A stretch of DNA of 64,000 nucleotides from Lachnospiraceae bacterium JLR.KK008. Lineage in GTDB: Bacteria > Bacillota > Clostridia > Lachnospirales > Lachnospiraceae. The stretch covers positions 2,598,001 to 2,662,000 of the forward strand of contig CP143548.1 in assembly GCA_037015955.1 (NCBI GenBank), given 5' to 3'. This document shows, piece after piece, positions 9,036 to 18,016 of this stretch (position 1 is the first letter of the stretch; every line of letters starts with the position of its first letter). The notes under the pieces are model-generated. The model searched no databases and was not told where the DNA came from. It saw only the letters and a list, made by a program, of their open reading frames with translations. A program made the translations under genes and the position numbers.

Positions 9036-10094
9036 TCATGCACAATGCACCATCACCTTGATCAGATCCCGCTGCTTTTCTTTCATCAGGCAGACTGCTT
9101 CCTCAATTTTATCCAGGCCGTACAGATGGTGCGTAACAAGAGGCGCCGGATCGACGCGCCCATACCGGATCATGGAAAAGATCCGCTCTACTCTGGCACG
9201 CCCGCCTTCTGCCAGTTCCATATGCAGTGTCTTCCCACACATCCCACGTCCACCTGAAAAAATCGGCAACGGCAGGTATCCGGTACCCCCAAAATAGTTT
9301 ACGTTTGATATGGTACCGATTCCATACCGGGTCATATCATAAGCCTGCGTCAGTGTATCTGCGCCTCCTCCGGCAATAATGACCGCATCCACGCCAACGC
9401 CGTCTGTCATCTCCAGCACTCGTTCCGTGACATTTTCTTCTTTATAATTGAGCACATCAGTAGCCCCATAGTTTCTGGCCAGTTCCACACAGACCGGACG
9501 GGTTCCCACTGCAATAATCCGTCCGGCGCCAAGCAGGCTGGCTCCTGCGACCGCCATCAACCCGATGGATCCGATCCCAAGTACACAGACCGTATCACCG
9601 AACTTAATATTGGCATTTTCCGCTCCGGTAAATCCCGTTGTGACGACATCGACACTCATCAGCGCCTGCTCGTCAGAAATATCCGGCGGAATATGCGCCA
9701 GTGTGACATCCGCATCGGAAATCAGAAATCGTTCCGCAAAGACCCCTGGCTGCGTGCGCCCTAACTGGCAGCCAGAGAATGGGGTTCCCGCATGTTTACG
9801 GTTTCCCTCCTGTATCGCCTTGTGGCGCCAATCCGGCGTCACCGCAGGGACAGCCACTTTGTCACCTGCTTTAAAATCCCTCACATATGGCCCCACTTCC
9901 ACGACTTCCGCGATACTTTCATGGCCCAGTATCAGATTGGGCTGTTTCGGCGAACCTCCCCATATCGTATGAATATCCGAAGAGCAGGGTGTTACCGCAA
10001 TCGGCTTTAAGATAGCTCCATAAGGTGTCAACTGCGGCTGAGGCGCATCAAACCATGCCGTTTTCTGCTGTCTTTCCAATACAAAAGCTCTCAT
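9036..10094 (-). CDS. Zinc-dependent NADP-type secondary-alcohol dehydrogenase
   Basis: A 352-residue medium-chain dehydrogenase strongly resembling the clostridial/Thermoanaerobacter isopropanol dehydrogenases. The catalytic zinc ligands fall at the family positions: Cys37 (PCSSDIH), His58-Glu59 (ILGHES) and Asp149 (MSVDVVTTGF). The Rossmann motif is GIGSIGLMAVAG, followed by AVGTRPVCVELARNYG, whose Thr-Arg occupies the place of the Ser-Arg that gives NADP preference in that family. Inside a CDP-sugar operon it more likely reduces a keto group on a nucleotide sugar or a branched side chain than a free alcohol, but that is inference. Its start overlaps the SDR stop in an ATGA. Confidence 0.88.
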   Translation of the reverse strand: MRAFVLERQQKTAWFDAPQPQLTPYGAILKPIAVTPCSSDIHTIWGGSPKQPNLILGHESIAEVVEVGPYVRDFKAGDKVAVPAVTPDWRHKAIQEGNRKHAGTPFSGCQLGRTQPGVFAERFLISDADVTLAHIPPDISDEQALMSVDVVTTGFTGAENANIKFGDTVCVLGIGSIGLMAVAGASLLGAGRIIAVGTRPVCVELARNYGATDVLNYKEENVTERVLEMTDGVGVDAVIIAGGGADTLTQAYDMTRYGIGTISNVNYFGGTGYLPLPIFSGGRGMCGKTLHMELAEGGRARVERIFSMIRYGRVDPAPLVTHHLYGLDKIEEAVCLMKEKQRDLIKVMVHCA

Positions 10095-11014
10095 GCCTTT
10101 TCACACTCCATTCCCGTGGCATCCATCGTTTTGCGGATGCCCTCTTCAAAAGATGTCATCCTGAAATCACCGATCGTTTCCAGAAGCCTGGAAATATCTG
10201 GTCGAAGAGACGGTGATCTCTCCGGATTCGTACAACTCTCTCCAAACTCATATGTCCCCGTTCCATTGGACATCTCATATATTTTCAACACATACTCTCT
10301 CAGTACTCTCGTGTCATCACTGCCCACATTATAAATACCTGAAGCACAGCCATTTTCAATCAGACGCATAACGATCGCTGCAAAATCATCAATATACAGA
10401 TAATTCCATTCCTGCGTACAGGGGCCCAGCACCAGATTCTGTCCCGTATTAAATTTCCGGATGCAGTCATCCACCAAGGTCCCAGCCCTGTCTCCGGGCC
10501 CGTATACACTGAAAATACGCAGATGGATGAAATCCATCTGTACATTCCGGCAATATGCCTCAGCCCTGCCGGAAAACTCCAGCTTCGCCTTCCCATACTC
10601 TGAAATTGGCAAGCACTCCATACTCTCCCTGATCACTCCACTTTTATCCCCATACTCTGCCTGTGATCCGGAAAAAATAAACTGTCTGCAGCCCAGCTCG
10701 TCTGCTATTTGCAATGCCCTGACGGAATATGCTACATTTCTGCTCTGCACCTCTCTGTCTGCTCTGTTGCGGCTCCCCGAACCATGCCAGGCAAAATGAA
10801 TCCACAAATCGGCGCGGGAAACCGCTTCCCGCACAATGTCCAGATCGTCCAGTGAACCATACAATAAGTGTAAACGATCACCGGCAGGTAACTGCCCCAA
10901 TCTTGTTGAATCACCGCGTACCAGGGCATAGACGACATGTCCTTCTCTTAAGAGTTCTCTCAGTAAATGCGCTCCCAGGAAGCTGGTCGCTCCGGTAAAC
11001 ACTACGGTTTTCAT
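10091..11014 (-). CDS. NAD(P)-dependent sugar epimerase/reductase (extended SDR)
   Basis: A 307-residue extended short-chain dehydrogenase: nucleotide motif GATSFLGAHLL at residues 8-18, serine-rich FSGSQAEYGD, the catalytic YGKAKLE (Y-x-x-x-K), and a substrate loop with RIFSVYGPGDR. It is close in build to CDP-4-keto-6-deoxysugar reductases such as the paratose, abequose and YerF-type enzymes. The expected role is stereospecific reduction of the 4-keto or side-chain keto group of the CDP-sugar made by RfbG and its neighbours. It has 4-bp overlaps with both neighbours (10091-10094 and 11011-11014), so translation is coupled to both the methyltransferase and the alcohol dehydrogenase. Confidence 0.85.
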   Translation of the reverse strand: MKTVVFTGATSFLGAHLLRELLREGHVVYALVRGDSTRLGQLPAGDRLHLLYGSLDDLDIVREAVSRADLWIHFAWHGSGSRNRADREVQSRNVAYSVRALQIADELGCRQFIFSGSQAEYGDKSGVIRESMECLPISEYGKAKLEFSGRAEAYCRNVQMDFIHLRIFSVYGPGDRAGTLVDDCIRKFNTGQNLVLGPCTQEWNYLYIDDFAAIVMRLIENGCASGIYNVGSDDTRVLREYVLKIYEMSNGTGTYEFGESCTNPERSPSLRPDISRLLETIGDFRMTSFEEGIRKTMDATGMECEKA

Positions 11015-12159
11015 GAACTTATATCCTCATATCTCTGCAGAGATCTTGTCTTCATGACCATGATCTCTGTCTCACTGTCAAATTTCTCTCTGATTACTCC
11101 TGCAATCTCCTTCGTATATCCCGGGGCCATAATAATGATGGCATCTGTCGGGCGATTCTGTGCTTCCTCCGGGGATATGATCGGTATATGCGAAGCTGGT
11201 GCAAATCGGTTCTGTTTAAAAGGCGCCGAATCAATCATATATTCCACCTGGCCTGCCAGACCGGCCGTTGCCGCCAAAGTAAATCCCTGATGACTGGCTC
11301 CCCAGATTGCAACCCTCTTTCCCGCTTTTTTCAGGCTGTCCGTATATTGATTCAATTCCTGACAGACAGACTGATAACTGGCCTTGATTTTTTCTACGTC
11401 GATCCGCTGTTTTTTTCTGACGATCATCGACAGCGTGTCTCTGTTTACAATCTCTTGCTCCAATACCTCAAACCCGTTTTTCTGCAGCACAAAGCGCAGT
11501 GTGTCAAACGTATAATAAGCCAGATGATCTCTGATCAGCTCATAATATCCGTTATGCTCCAAAATATATTCCAGACTGGGAACTGTGATCAGCCCCATGC
11601 CTTCCGCTGTCAGGTTTTGGCAGATGCCCTGCAACATACCATTGGGGTCAGGCTGGTGCTCCAGAAAATTAAAAGACAGAAACGCATCAAACGGACCGTT
11701 TTCCAGTCTCTGCTGTCTGTTATCCAGAAATCCATCCTCCACGCACAGGCCAATGTTCCTTGCCTTCTGCACCAGCTCATGCTTGTGTTCTACTCCATAT
11801 GCCATGACCGGAAATTCTGATAAGACAGATAAAAATTCTCCCTGACCGCAGCCGACCTCGATAAACTTTTTCCCCTGCAAATGATACGTTTCAATGAAAT
11901 GCGCATACTGTTTTTTTCGCAGCGCTGCCATTGTCGTCGAGTATCCACCTGACCGGATCACATCCCTGTAATAGGCTACCGGCTCACAGTCAAACTGCAC
12001 CAGACCGCAGCCCTGGCACTGATAGAGAGCCAGAGAAATTCCGCAGTCTTGCTCTACAGAAGAAAGATCAGGAATATCCTGCGCAGAAGCGGGCATATGG
12101 TCAAACTCCAATAACGGCTCCTCATACAATACTTCCCCACATACAAGACATCTTCCCAT
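11011..12159 (-). CDS. SAM-dependent sugar C-methyltransferase
   Basis: A 382-residue protein with the three-part architecture of nucleotide-sugar C-methyltransferases (TylC3/NovU-like). The N-terminal zinc-ribbon-like segment has C-x-x-C pairs (CLVC near the start, CQGCGL at about residue 50). The central class I methyltransferase has FIEVGCGQGEFL as motif I. The C-terminal Rossmann-like domain includes RVAIWGASHQGFTLAA and MIDSAPFKQNR. These enzymes methylate a carbon next to the keto group of 4-keto-sugars, so CDP-4-keto-6-deoxyglucose is a likely substrate. The ATG at 12159 is preferred over one at 12177 because AGGAG lies 7 bases before it. The C-terminal domain is the same general fold as the module repeated across the A+T-rich island. 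Confidence 0.87.
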   Translation of the reverse strand: MGRCLVCGEVLYEEPLLEFDHMPASAQDIPDLSSVEQDCGISLALYQCQGCGLVQFDCEPVAYYRDVIRSGGYSTTMAALRKKQYAHFIETYHLQGKKFIEVGCGQGEFLSVLSEFPVMAYGVEHKHELVQKARNIGLCVEDGFLDNRQQRLENGPFDAFLSFNFLEHQPDPNGMLQGICQNLTAEGMGLITVPSLEYILEHNGYYELIRDHLAYYTFDTLRFVLQKNGFEVLEQEIVNRDTLSMIVRKKQRIDVEKIKASYQSVCQELNQYTDSLKKAGKRVAIWGASHQGFTLAATAGLAGQVEYMIDSAPFKQNRFAPASHIPIISPEEAQNRPTDAIIIMAPGYTKEIAGVIREKFDSETEIMVMKTRSLQRYEDISS

Positions 12160-12214
12160 GCGCCTTCTCCTCTCCATTCTTTTCCGGTTTTCCCCGACTG
12201 TTTTTTGACCGTAT

Positions 12215-14056
12215 CTATTCCTCGATTGGCTGGATAAACAGATTCTCTCTCAACTCATCCCTGTCCAAAAACGGCGCCAGATCTTCCAGAGGCGGACTGA
12301 CAAGCCGCCCGTCCGGCAATCGCCTGGTTGCACTCTTCGGTTCCCACGGCTGCTCTGTATCCGTAAAAATCTCACAAAATACAAAACCCGGCTGTGCCAG
12401 AACTTTCTCTACCGTTTTCTTCATCTCTTCGTTACTGTGCGCACTGAAATAAGGGATCGCAAACGCCCCTGCGATCTTCTCATAGTCAGGGAAAGAAAGG
12501 TCATGACTCTCCGGTCCGATCCCCACTTTGGAATGTTCGTGGAACAGATTATTTTGTGTCTGACGAATACTGTGGTACCCCTGATTATTAATGAGAAACA
12601 GTTTGATTGGCAACTCATTCGTAACCACAGTCTGTAATTCCTGTAGATTCATCATAATGCTGCCATCGCCCTCCAGACAGATCGTATCCCGGCCGCCAGC
12701 CGCAATACACAGACCGATCGCCGCCGGCAGTCCATATCCCATACTTGCAATCGCGCTGTTGATAATAAAACGAGTACCCTTTTTCATGCACCAGTTCTGA
12801 TGCCCGACAACACAGCAGGCGCCGTTACTCACCGCTGTCAGACTGTTCTCCGGAAGATGCTCGCTCAAATATCTGACGAATGCAAATACATTCGCCGTCT
12901 CGCCGTTCTCCTTCCAGTGCCGCTCCAGTGTGACCGGATATTTGCGCTTCCAATGCAGGCACTGTTCTCTCCACCAGTCTTCTCCCGACACAGGAGTCGC
13001 TTGCTTCTGTGCGCCGCGTTCCAGCGCCTCCAGAAAGTCCCTGGCATCTGCCCAAACCGGCATATCCACATGGAGCGTGGGCTTCTTCAGCTCCGCTCTG
13101 TCAATATCGACCATGATCACTTTCGCCTCTCTGGCCCAGGTCTTCCAGTTATAGCCTACCTGACGGATACTGATGCGTGTGCCAATAGCCAGCAGAAGGT
13201 CCGCATTCTGCACGGCAAAATTCCCCGGACGGTCTCCCATATTGCCGCCTCTACCACAATACAGGGGATGTTCGTCCTCGATCAGATCTACACTGTTCCA
13301 GTAAGTCACAACCGGCACACCCAGACGCTCCGCAACTCTCCGGAATACCGGAAAGCCCCCGGAAATCCTGATCCCGTTGCCCGCATAGATCACCGGACGC
13401 TTTGCCGCTACAATCTGATCCAAAATCTGTTCGATCACATCTTCCGTAACCCGGGGCGGCAGCTGCGCGTCGTCTTCTTCCGCATCATATCCGCGTAAGT
13501 CGTCTGTTTCGATCTCCATCCCCTGAAAGTTCAGAGGAATATCAAGCCATACCGGTCCCGGTCTTCCCGTCACCGCCAGATGCCACGCTCTCTCCAGCAC
13601 ATACCTGATGTCCGCCGCATTTTCCAGCATGACTGCATACTTGCACATACATTCCACGGATTTTACGATGTCAAATTCCTGATCCCCCACTGCCCGCAGC
13701 GGCAGGCCATCCGTAAACTGCTGACCGTAGCGGGCTGTTGTGTCATACCTTACCTGTCCGCTGACGATAAACATCGGGATTGAATCGAGCCATCCACCTA
13801 CGACTCCTGTGATCGCGTTAGTGCCTCCCGGGCCTGTCGTCACACATACGGCTGCAATCTTATTCTCCAGCCGGGCATAACTTTCCGCAGCGATCGCACA
13901 CGCCTGCTCATGATGATTGTACGTACAATGGATCCCTTCCGCATGTCCAAACGCATCATTCAGGTGCATTGCCCCGCCGCCCACGACAGTAAAACAATCT
14001 GTGACACCTTTTTTCTTCAAGAACTCCACAACATAATCCGCTAATCTGATCTTCAT
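12215..14056 (-). CDS. Thiamine-diphosphate-dependent, acetolactate-synthase-like enzyme (YerE-like candidate)
   Basis: A 613-residue ThDP enzyme with the three standard domains: PYR (about 1-170) with the catalytic Glu50 in NHHEQACAIAAESYAR; a central domain (about 200-340); and the PP domain with LEGDGS (462-466) and NNQG (490-493), the metal/ThDP motif. It is longer than a housekeeping acetolactate synthase, with a C-terminal extension ending PPLEDLAPFLDRDELRENL. In yersiniose synthesis, YerE of this family adds a two-carbon unit from pyruvate to CDP-4-keto-3,6-dideoxyhexose. The neighbouring rfbG, SDR reductase and distant rfbH make that chemistry a reasonable inference. The gene is first behind a strong promoter. 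Confidence 0.85.
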   Translation of the reverse strand: MKIRLADYVVEFLKKKGVTDCFTVVGGGAMHLNDAFGHAEGIHCTYNHHEQACAIAAESYARLENKIAAVCVTTGPGGTNAITGVVGGWLDSIPMFIVSGQVRYDTTARYGQQFTDGLPLRAVGDQEFDIVKSVECMCKYAVMLENAADIRYVLERAWHLAVTGRPGPVWLDIPLNFQGMEIETDDLRGYDAEEDDAQLPPRVTEDVIEQILDQIVAAKRPVIYAGNGIRISGGFPVFRRVAERLGVPVVTYWNSVDLIEDEHPLYCGRGGNMGDRPGNFAVQNADLLLAIGTRISIRQVGYNWKTWAREAKVIMVDIDRAELKKPTLHVDMPVWADARDFLEALERGAQKQATPVSGEDWWREQCLHWKRKYPVTLERHWKENGETANVFAFVRYLSEHLPENSLTAVSNGACCVVGHQNWCMKKGTRFIINSAIASMGYGLPAAIGLCIAAGGRDTICLEGDGSIMMNLQELQTVVTNELPIKLFLINNQGYHSIRQTQNNLFHEHSKVGIGPESHDLSFPDYEKIAGAFAIPYFSAHSNEEMKKTVEKVLAQPGFVFCEIFTDTEQPWEPKSATRRLPDGRLVSPPLEDLAPFLDRDELRENLFIQPIEE

Positions 14057-14142
14057 GCTTTTCTCCCATAATTTCCAACATTTCCATTTTTATTGCCCCG
14101 GGTATGATGATGAATGCCAACCGATGGTATCATATCTGCCAA

Positions 14143-14171
14143 ATTATACCACACCCGACAATATTGGTCAA
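14143..14171 (-). promoter_or_regulatory. Sigma-70-type promoter for the CDP-sugar operon
   Basis: On the minus strand TTGACC (14166-14171) and TATAAT (14143-14148) are separated by exactly 17 bases. This is close to consensus and lies about 80 bases before the ATG of the thiamine enzyme gene. It falls in the 157-base gap after the PAP2-GDPD gene. It probably starts a transcript running through the C-methyltransferase, reductase, dehydrogenase, rfbG and rfbF genes to manC. Confidence 0.72.
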
Positions 14172-14213
14172 AAAATACCCTCACGGATACGGACCTTTTC
14201 CGCCTGCAGCCAT

Positions 14214-16850
14214 TTATTCCCGCACGATATAAATCTGATCATTAGGTATTCGCGCCGTGCCTCGGTAAGGTCTGGCTGCCGATTCAAACAAAATATACAT
14301 CCCTTCCGTTGTCATCTGTATCTGTTCGGCCCCCTCCGGCAATATGCAGATCTCATCCGGCTCCAGGTAGGCCGTTTCCTCCTCCCGCCAGTAAAAGCGA
14401 AGCAGGCGTGAATCCTCTGTCTGATAACTTTGACTGAGCAGCATCGTGCGCGTTCCGTCCCCGTCTTCCCGGAACGTGATCCCCTGAATACGCTGGGGGA
14501 TCGACACCGCTGACAGTTCACGCACATTTGCCGGATCGGATATATCATACCGTTTCAATATGCCCTCACTGCCGTCGACATAGGACCCTACATACAGCTC
14601 CTCGCCATGGAGATTTAAAAACGAGGCCACATTGGCTCCATTATGATTGACAAGTCCCGCATCAAAATCCACGAGGATCTCTCCCGCATACGTATCTGAT
14701 AAAATGTCTGTCCATGAAAGCGCATAGACATGCCCCGACGCACCCGTAATCCAGAGCAGATCATGCTCCTGATCGTAAGCCGCTCCGCCTACATGCGCCT
14801 GAAAGCGCAAATCAACCGTCTTTATCAGCGTTCCCTCTCCATTCAGGAGATACAAAATGCTACTTTGTCCGCCTGAATAGCTGTAAGCGGTGACAACGAG
14901 CAGGCTTCCCGCTTTCGTCAATCCCTGCACGACATAGTCATCAAGCCGCTCTTCCCTGCCCGGTTCGTAGAGTCCGGGCATCGTTACTGATCTCTCATAT
15001 TTGCGGACGAGATAACTATAGTCCGGACAGGTGGCGACTCTCGCAAGTCCCGGCTCATTCGTCACAATACCGTTCACTCCCATTTCCTGTACATTCACCA
15101 TCTGCTGCGGCGTATTCGCTGTCCAGGCAAATACGTTTCGTCCTGACGCCTGAATGGCCCTCACCGTTTCTGCCGTCACCGACTCTATGTTAAGTCCATA
15201 ATATTCCGCCGGGAACTCTTCGACGAGCGTTGTCTTTGCATCCGTCGTATTATACAGGACTGACAACGTCTCATCCAACTCTTTGATATGCGCCAGATAC
15301 CTGTATTGAAACGAAGCGAAAACACATTGGCCTTCCATCTGTCTCTGCTTTACAACCGCAACAACTGCCTCTTCAAAGCCTTCCACTTCCCCAATATCTT
15401 TCAGCTCCAGATAAATTTTCATGCCGCTTCCCTGAACCAGCTCCAATACCTGAGAGAGCAGCGGAATCCGTTCCCCGGCAAACTCCGGTGAAAACCAACT
15501 TCCCACATCAAACGCTGACAGCTCTTCCCATGTATAATCTGCGACCCGTCCGTCCACGCCCGCTACCCGCCACAGATTATCATCATGGCAGACAACGATC
15601 TGTCCGTCCTTTGTCATCTGCACATCAAGTTCAATATAGTCGGCGCCAATATCAAGCGCACCCGCAAACGCCGCCATCGTATTTTCCGGAAACTGTCCCG
15701 AGTATCCCCGGTGCGCGATGATCTGCAGCCTTTCTTCCTGCTGCTCCATATTGAGCTGCTCTTCTGCAATAACAGGGGCGTTTTCCTGCCCGGTCTGCGC
15801 AGATTCACCTGCCACCTCCTGTCCTGTCTGTGCGGCCTCCTGCGCCTGCATCTCCATTTGAAGGTTTCTGTCAGCCCGCACCTTCCACGCAGGGACGAGA
15901 AAAAAGATAGCTGCCATCACAAGACAGCCTCCCGCTGCCGCTGTCACATACTTCTTTCTCCCGGCCTGCGAAAGCGCGCATATTTCCCACCCTTTCCAAA
16001 GCAGTGGATATATGGCCATGATATAGAATACTACGGCAAAAGAAGTAAAAAAGCCGGCGTATTTTGATTCCATAAACAATCCAAGCGCCGGAGACAATCC
16101 TTTCATAATAACAAAAAGCAGGCCTGTTCCGACCCCGAACTTCATCAGTCTTGAGGCTGCCGGACCCGTTGTCTCAAAACGGATTGCCTTCTGTTCCAGC
16201 AGCCAGCCAAGAAAAAATCCGAACCCGGCGCCGGCATTGGACAGACAGCCGACCCTCAGCATCGGCAGAAAGCAGAGCAGACAGCCAAGGCCACTGATCC
16301 AAATTGCCGCTCCCGGTTTACTCTCTGACAGGCTGAGCGCCTTTCCTGTCACCCACAAAATGGCAAGTCCCAACAGAAGAGAGACTGCCACATCCTGCGG
16401 CGTATGCACGCCGAGATAATTGCGGGAAAACAGGACGCCCGCCGTTACCAGCCAGCATAACGCGCCGAGTCCCCGTCTGCTCCTGCCCCTCCATGCCCCG
16501 TTACCTGCCGCGCCCCATACGGCCACTGCTCTGGCTGTATGACCGCTCGGGAACGAATACCCGCCGGCACCGGCCAGCGCTGCCTCTACCGGATGGATCC
16601 GCTCATCCCTCACCCACGGCCGCTCGACATGAAAGAGCGGCTTCAAAAACTGATTGGCCGTACAGGCAAGCGCCACGTTCATCCCCATATACTGTCCAAT
16701 CCGCTTATCAAGGCACCAATAGACACCTGCCAGCAGAGTGAATGTGACAGCGCTCTCCCCCAGTGATGTCCACCAGAGCATCAGGCTGTCAAACACGCCG
16801 CCAAACATTTCACGAACCGTCTGCAAAAATAAAAGATAAGAAATATCCAT
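14214..16850 (-). CDS. PAP2 phosphatase - glycerophosphodiesterase - propeller-like fusion protein
   Basis: An 878-residue membrane protein joining three parts. The N-terminal PAP2/lipid phosphatase domain (about 1-190) has all three motifs: KPLFHVERP (70-78), PSGHT (101-105) and SRNYLGVHTPQD (142-153). More membrane segments follow, then a Gln/Glu-rich linker (about 330-375). The GDPD domain is next, with HRG at 380-382, ELD near 408 and CHDDN near 421. The last about 240 residues are soluble, with repeated strand patterns such as LLVVTAYSYSGG and LWITGASGHVYAL, suggesting a beta-propeller. It may hydrolyse phospholipid or glycerol-phosphate polymer linkages outside the cell, for example recycling undecaprenyl-PP or trimming teichoic-acid-like chains. 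It is separated from the next gene upstream by 50 bases. Confidence 0.85.
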   Translation of the reverse strand: MDISYLLFLQTVREMFGGVFDSLMLWWTSLGESAVTFTLLAGVYWCLDKRIGQYMGMNVALACTANQFLKPLFHVERPWVRDERIHPVEAALAGAGGYSFPSGHTARAVAVWGAAGNGAWRGRSRRGLGALCWLVTAGVLFSRNYLGVHTPQDVAVSLLLGLAILWVTGKALSLSESKPGAAIWISGLGCLLCFLPMLRVGCLSNAGAGFGFFLGWLLEQKAIRFETTGPAASRLMKFGVGTGLLFVIMKGLSPALGLFMESKYAGFFTSFAVVFYIMAIYPLLWKGWEICALSQAGRKKYVTAAAGGCLVMAAIFFLVPAWKVRADRNLQMEMQAQEAAQTGQEVAGESAQTGQENAPVIAEEQLNMEQQEERLQIIAHRGYSGQFPENTMAAFAGALDIGADYIELDVQMTKDGQIVVCHDDNLWRVAGVDGRVADYTWEELSAFDVGSWFSPEFAGERIPLLSQVLELVQGSGMKIYLELKDIGEVEGFEEAVVAVVKQRQMEGQCVFASFQYRYLAHIKELDETLSVLYNTTDAKTTLVEEFPAEYYGLNIESVTAETVRAIQASGRNVFAWTANTPQQMVNVQEMGVNGIVTNEPGLARVATCPDYSYLVRKYERSVTMPGLYEPGREERLDDYVVQGLTKAGSLLVVTAYSYSGGQSSILYLLNGEGTLIKTVDLRFQAHVGGAAYDQEHDLLWITGASGHVYALSWTDILSDTYAGEILVDFDAGLVNHNGANVASFLNLHGEELYVGSYVDGSEGILKRYDISDPANVRELSAVSIPQRIQGITFREDGDGTRTMLLSQSYQTEDSRLLRFYWREEETAYLEPDEICILPEGAEQIQMTTEGMYILFESAARPYRGTARIPNDQIYIVRE

Positions 16851-16900
16851 TGTGATTTATTTTCCCCCTGTCATGCTTTTTGATACGTAAAGCTCGTCTT

Positions 16901-17953
16901 CTACTCTCTGAAATTGATTATATATTTCTGATAGTGCGCCATAATGTGCCAATCCAGAATCTCCATCACCTCGGCGGCGCTCTTTTCCTCAAATGTATAC
17001 CCGTAGTCATGATAGTCAAGGGTATCCCGGTACGACGGCAGATCGGCCTTATAACTATTGTAACCGAGTCTGAAATTCCCCTTTGTATCTTCCGGCAGTC
17101 CTGACTCCTGACTCTTTCGCATCTGATAAAGTGCGAGCAATTCATCTGTGTCCCAGCCAACGAGCGTATACACATCAATCCCCATCGCCCGGCAGTCGAT
17201 CCCATAATCCCTCATCGCCGCAATGATATTTTCATAATGCCAGGCATTCCGGCACAGGAGCATTTTATAAAAAAACTCTACCTGTGTTTTATCTGTCTCG
17301 AGACCCGTAAAGTCATCCGGCTGATCTTTGACATAATCCCTTATGCTCTGCAGGATGAGCGCTCTCTCCTTTGCGTCTTCTTCACTCTCCAGCAGGCAGT
17401 CAATGCCCGTCTGCTCGCTCAGATCTGCAATATTACTGTTTATCTTCTCCAGCTCCTGTATGTCTGCAAGCGTTCCGGCTCCTGCTTCTTCCAGCTTTTG
17501 CACATTTTGGTCCAGTTCCCTTATCTGCTGTTCGAGCTGACGCACACTCTCTTGTGACCGATGTGCATACGCTTCCTGCCCCTGCTGCGTATCATCGGCA
17601 GACAGGCCCGGCGCTTGTCCATCTTCAAAGCCAAAAAAGGCATCCATCTGTGTTGCATAATCTATTATCGTCTTTTTCTCACGGAAGGAGACTACGATCA
17701 GGATTGCGACTGCAAACATGCCAAGCACACCCGGTACCGTTTTCTTTCTCTCGTCGCCTCGGCCATACCCGGCAGAGAAAAGCACGATCGCCGATACGGC
17801 GCAAAATATAAATCCCCAGCGGTATCCCCTGTTCGATATGGCTCCGGACAGCGCATAGACAAACAATGCACCCAGAACGGGAAACACAATCCTTCTGTAT
17901 ATAGTTTCATTCTGCCCCCGCTCTCTGCCTGGTATCCGCCTTCCATTTGCCAT
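16901..17953 (-). CDS. Membrane protein of unknown function, paralog of the next gene upstream
   Basis: Not a family I recognise. It has about 350 residues with three hydrophobic segments near the N-terminus, then a long soluble part containing a predicted coiled coil (SVRQLEQQIRELDQ). The C-terminal region contains MRDYGIDCRAMGID and WDTDELLALYQMRK, matching the same region of the protein at 18017-19114, so the two are diverged tandem duplicates. The ATG at 17953 is chosen because GGGAGAGG lies just upstream; a GTG at 18004 also opens the frame. The topology suggests a membrane-anchored cytoplasmic or extracellular helical domain. It sits between the PAP2-GDPD gene and the paralog in one transcript. 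Confidence 0.7.
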   Translation of the reverse strand: MANGRRIPGRERGQNETIYRRIVFPVLGALFVYALSGAISNRGYRWGFIFCAVSAIVLFSAGYGRGDERKKTVPGVLGMFAVAILIVVSFREKKTIIDYATQMDAFFGFEDGQAPGLSADDTQQGQEAYAHRSQESVRQLEQQIRELDQNVQKLEEAGAGTLADIQELEKINSNIADLSEQTGIDCLLESEEDAKERALILQSIRDYVKDQPDDFTGLETDKTQVEFFYKMLLCRNAWHYENIIAAMRDYGIDCRAMGIDVYTLVGWDTDELLALYQMRKSQESGLPEDTKGNFRLGYNSYKADLPSYRDTLDYHDYGYTFEEKSAAEVMEILDWHIMAHYQKYIINFRE

Positions 17954-18016
17954 AATCAACCCTCTCCCTGTCAGTTTGCTTCTGAAACTGTTTTTCTCCT
18001 GCACTCCTTGTAACAG

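Noticed and set aside
12800-13498. Plus-strand frame of 232 codons over the thiamine enzyme gene
   Set aside because: Antisense to a gene with intact ThDP motifs.
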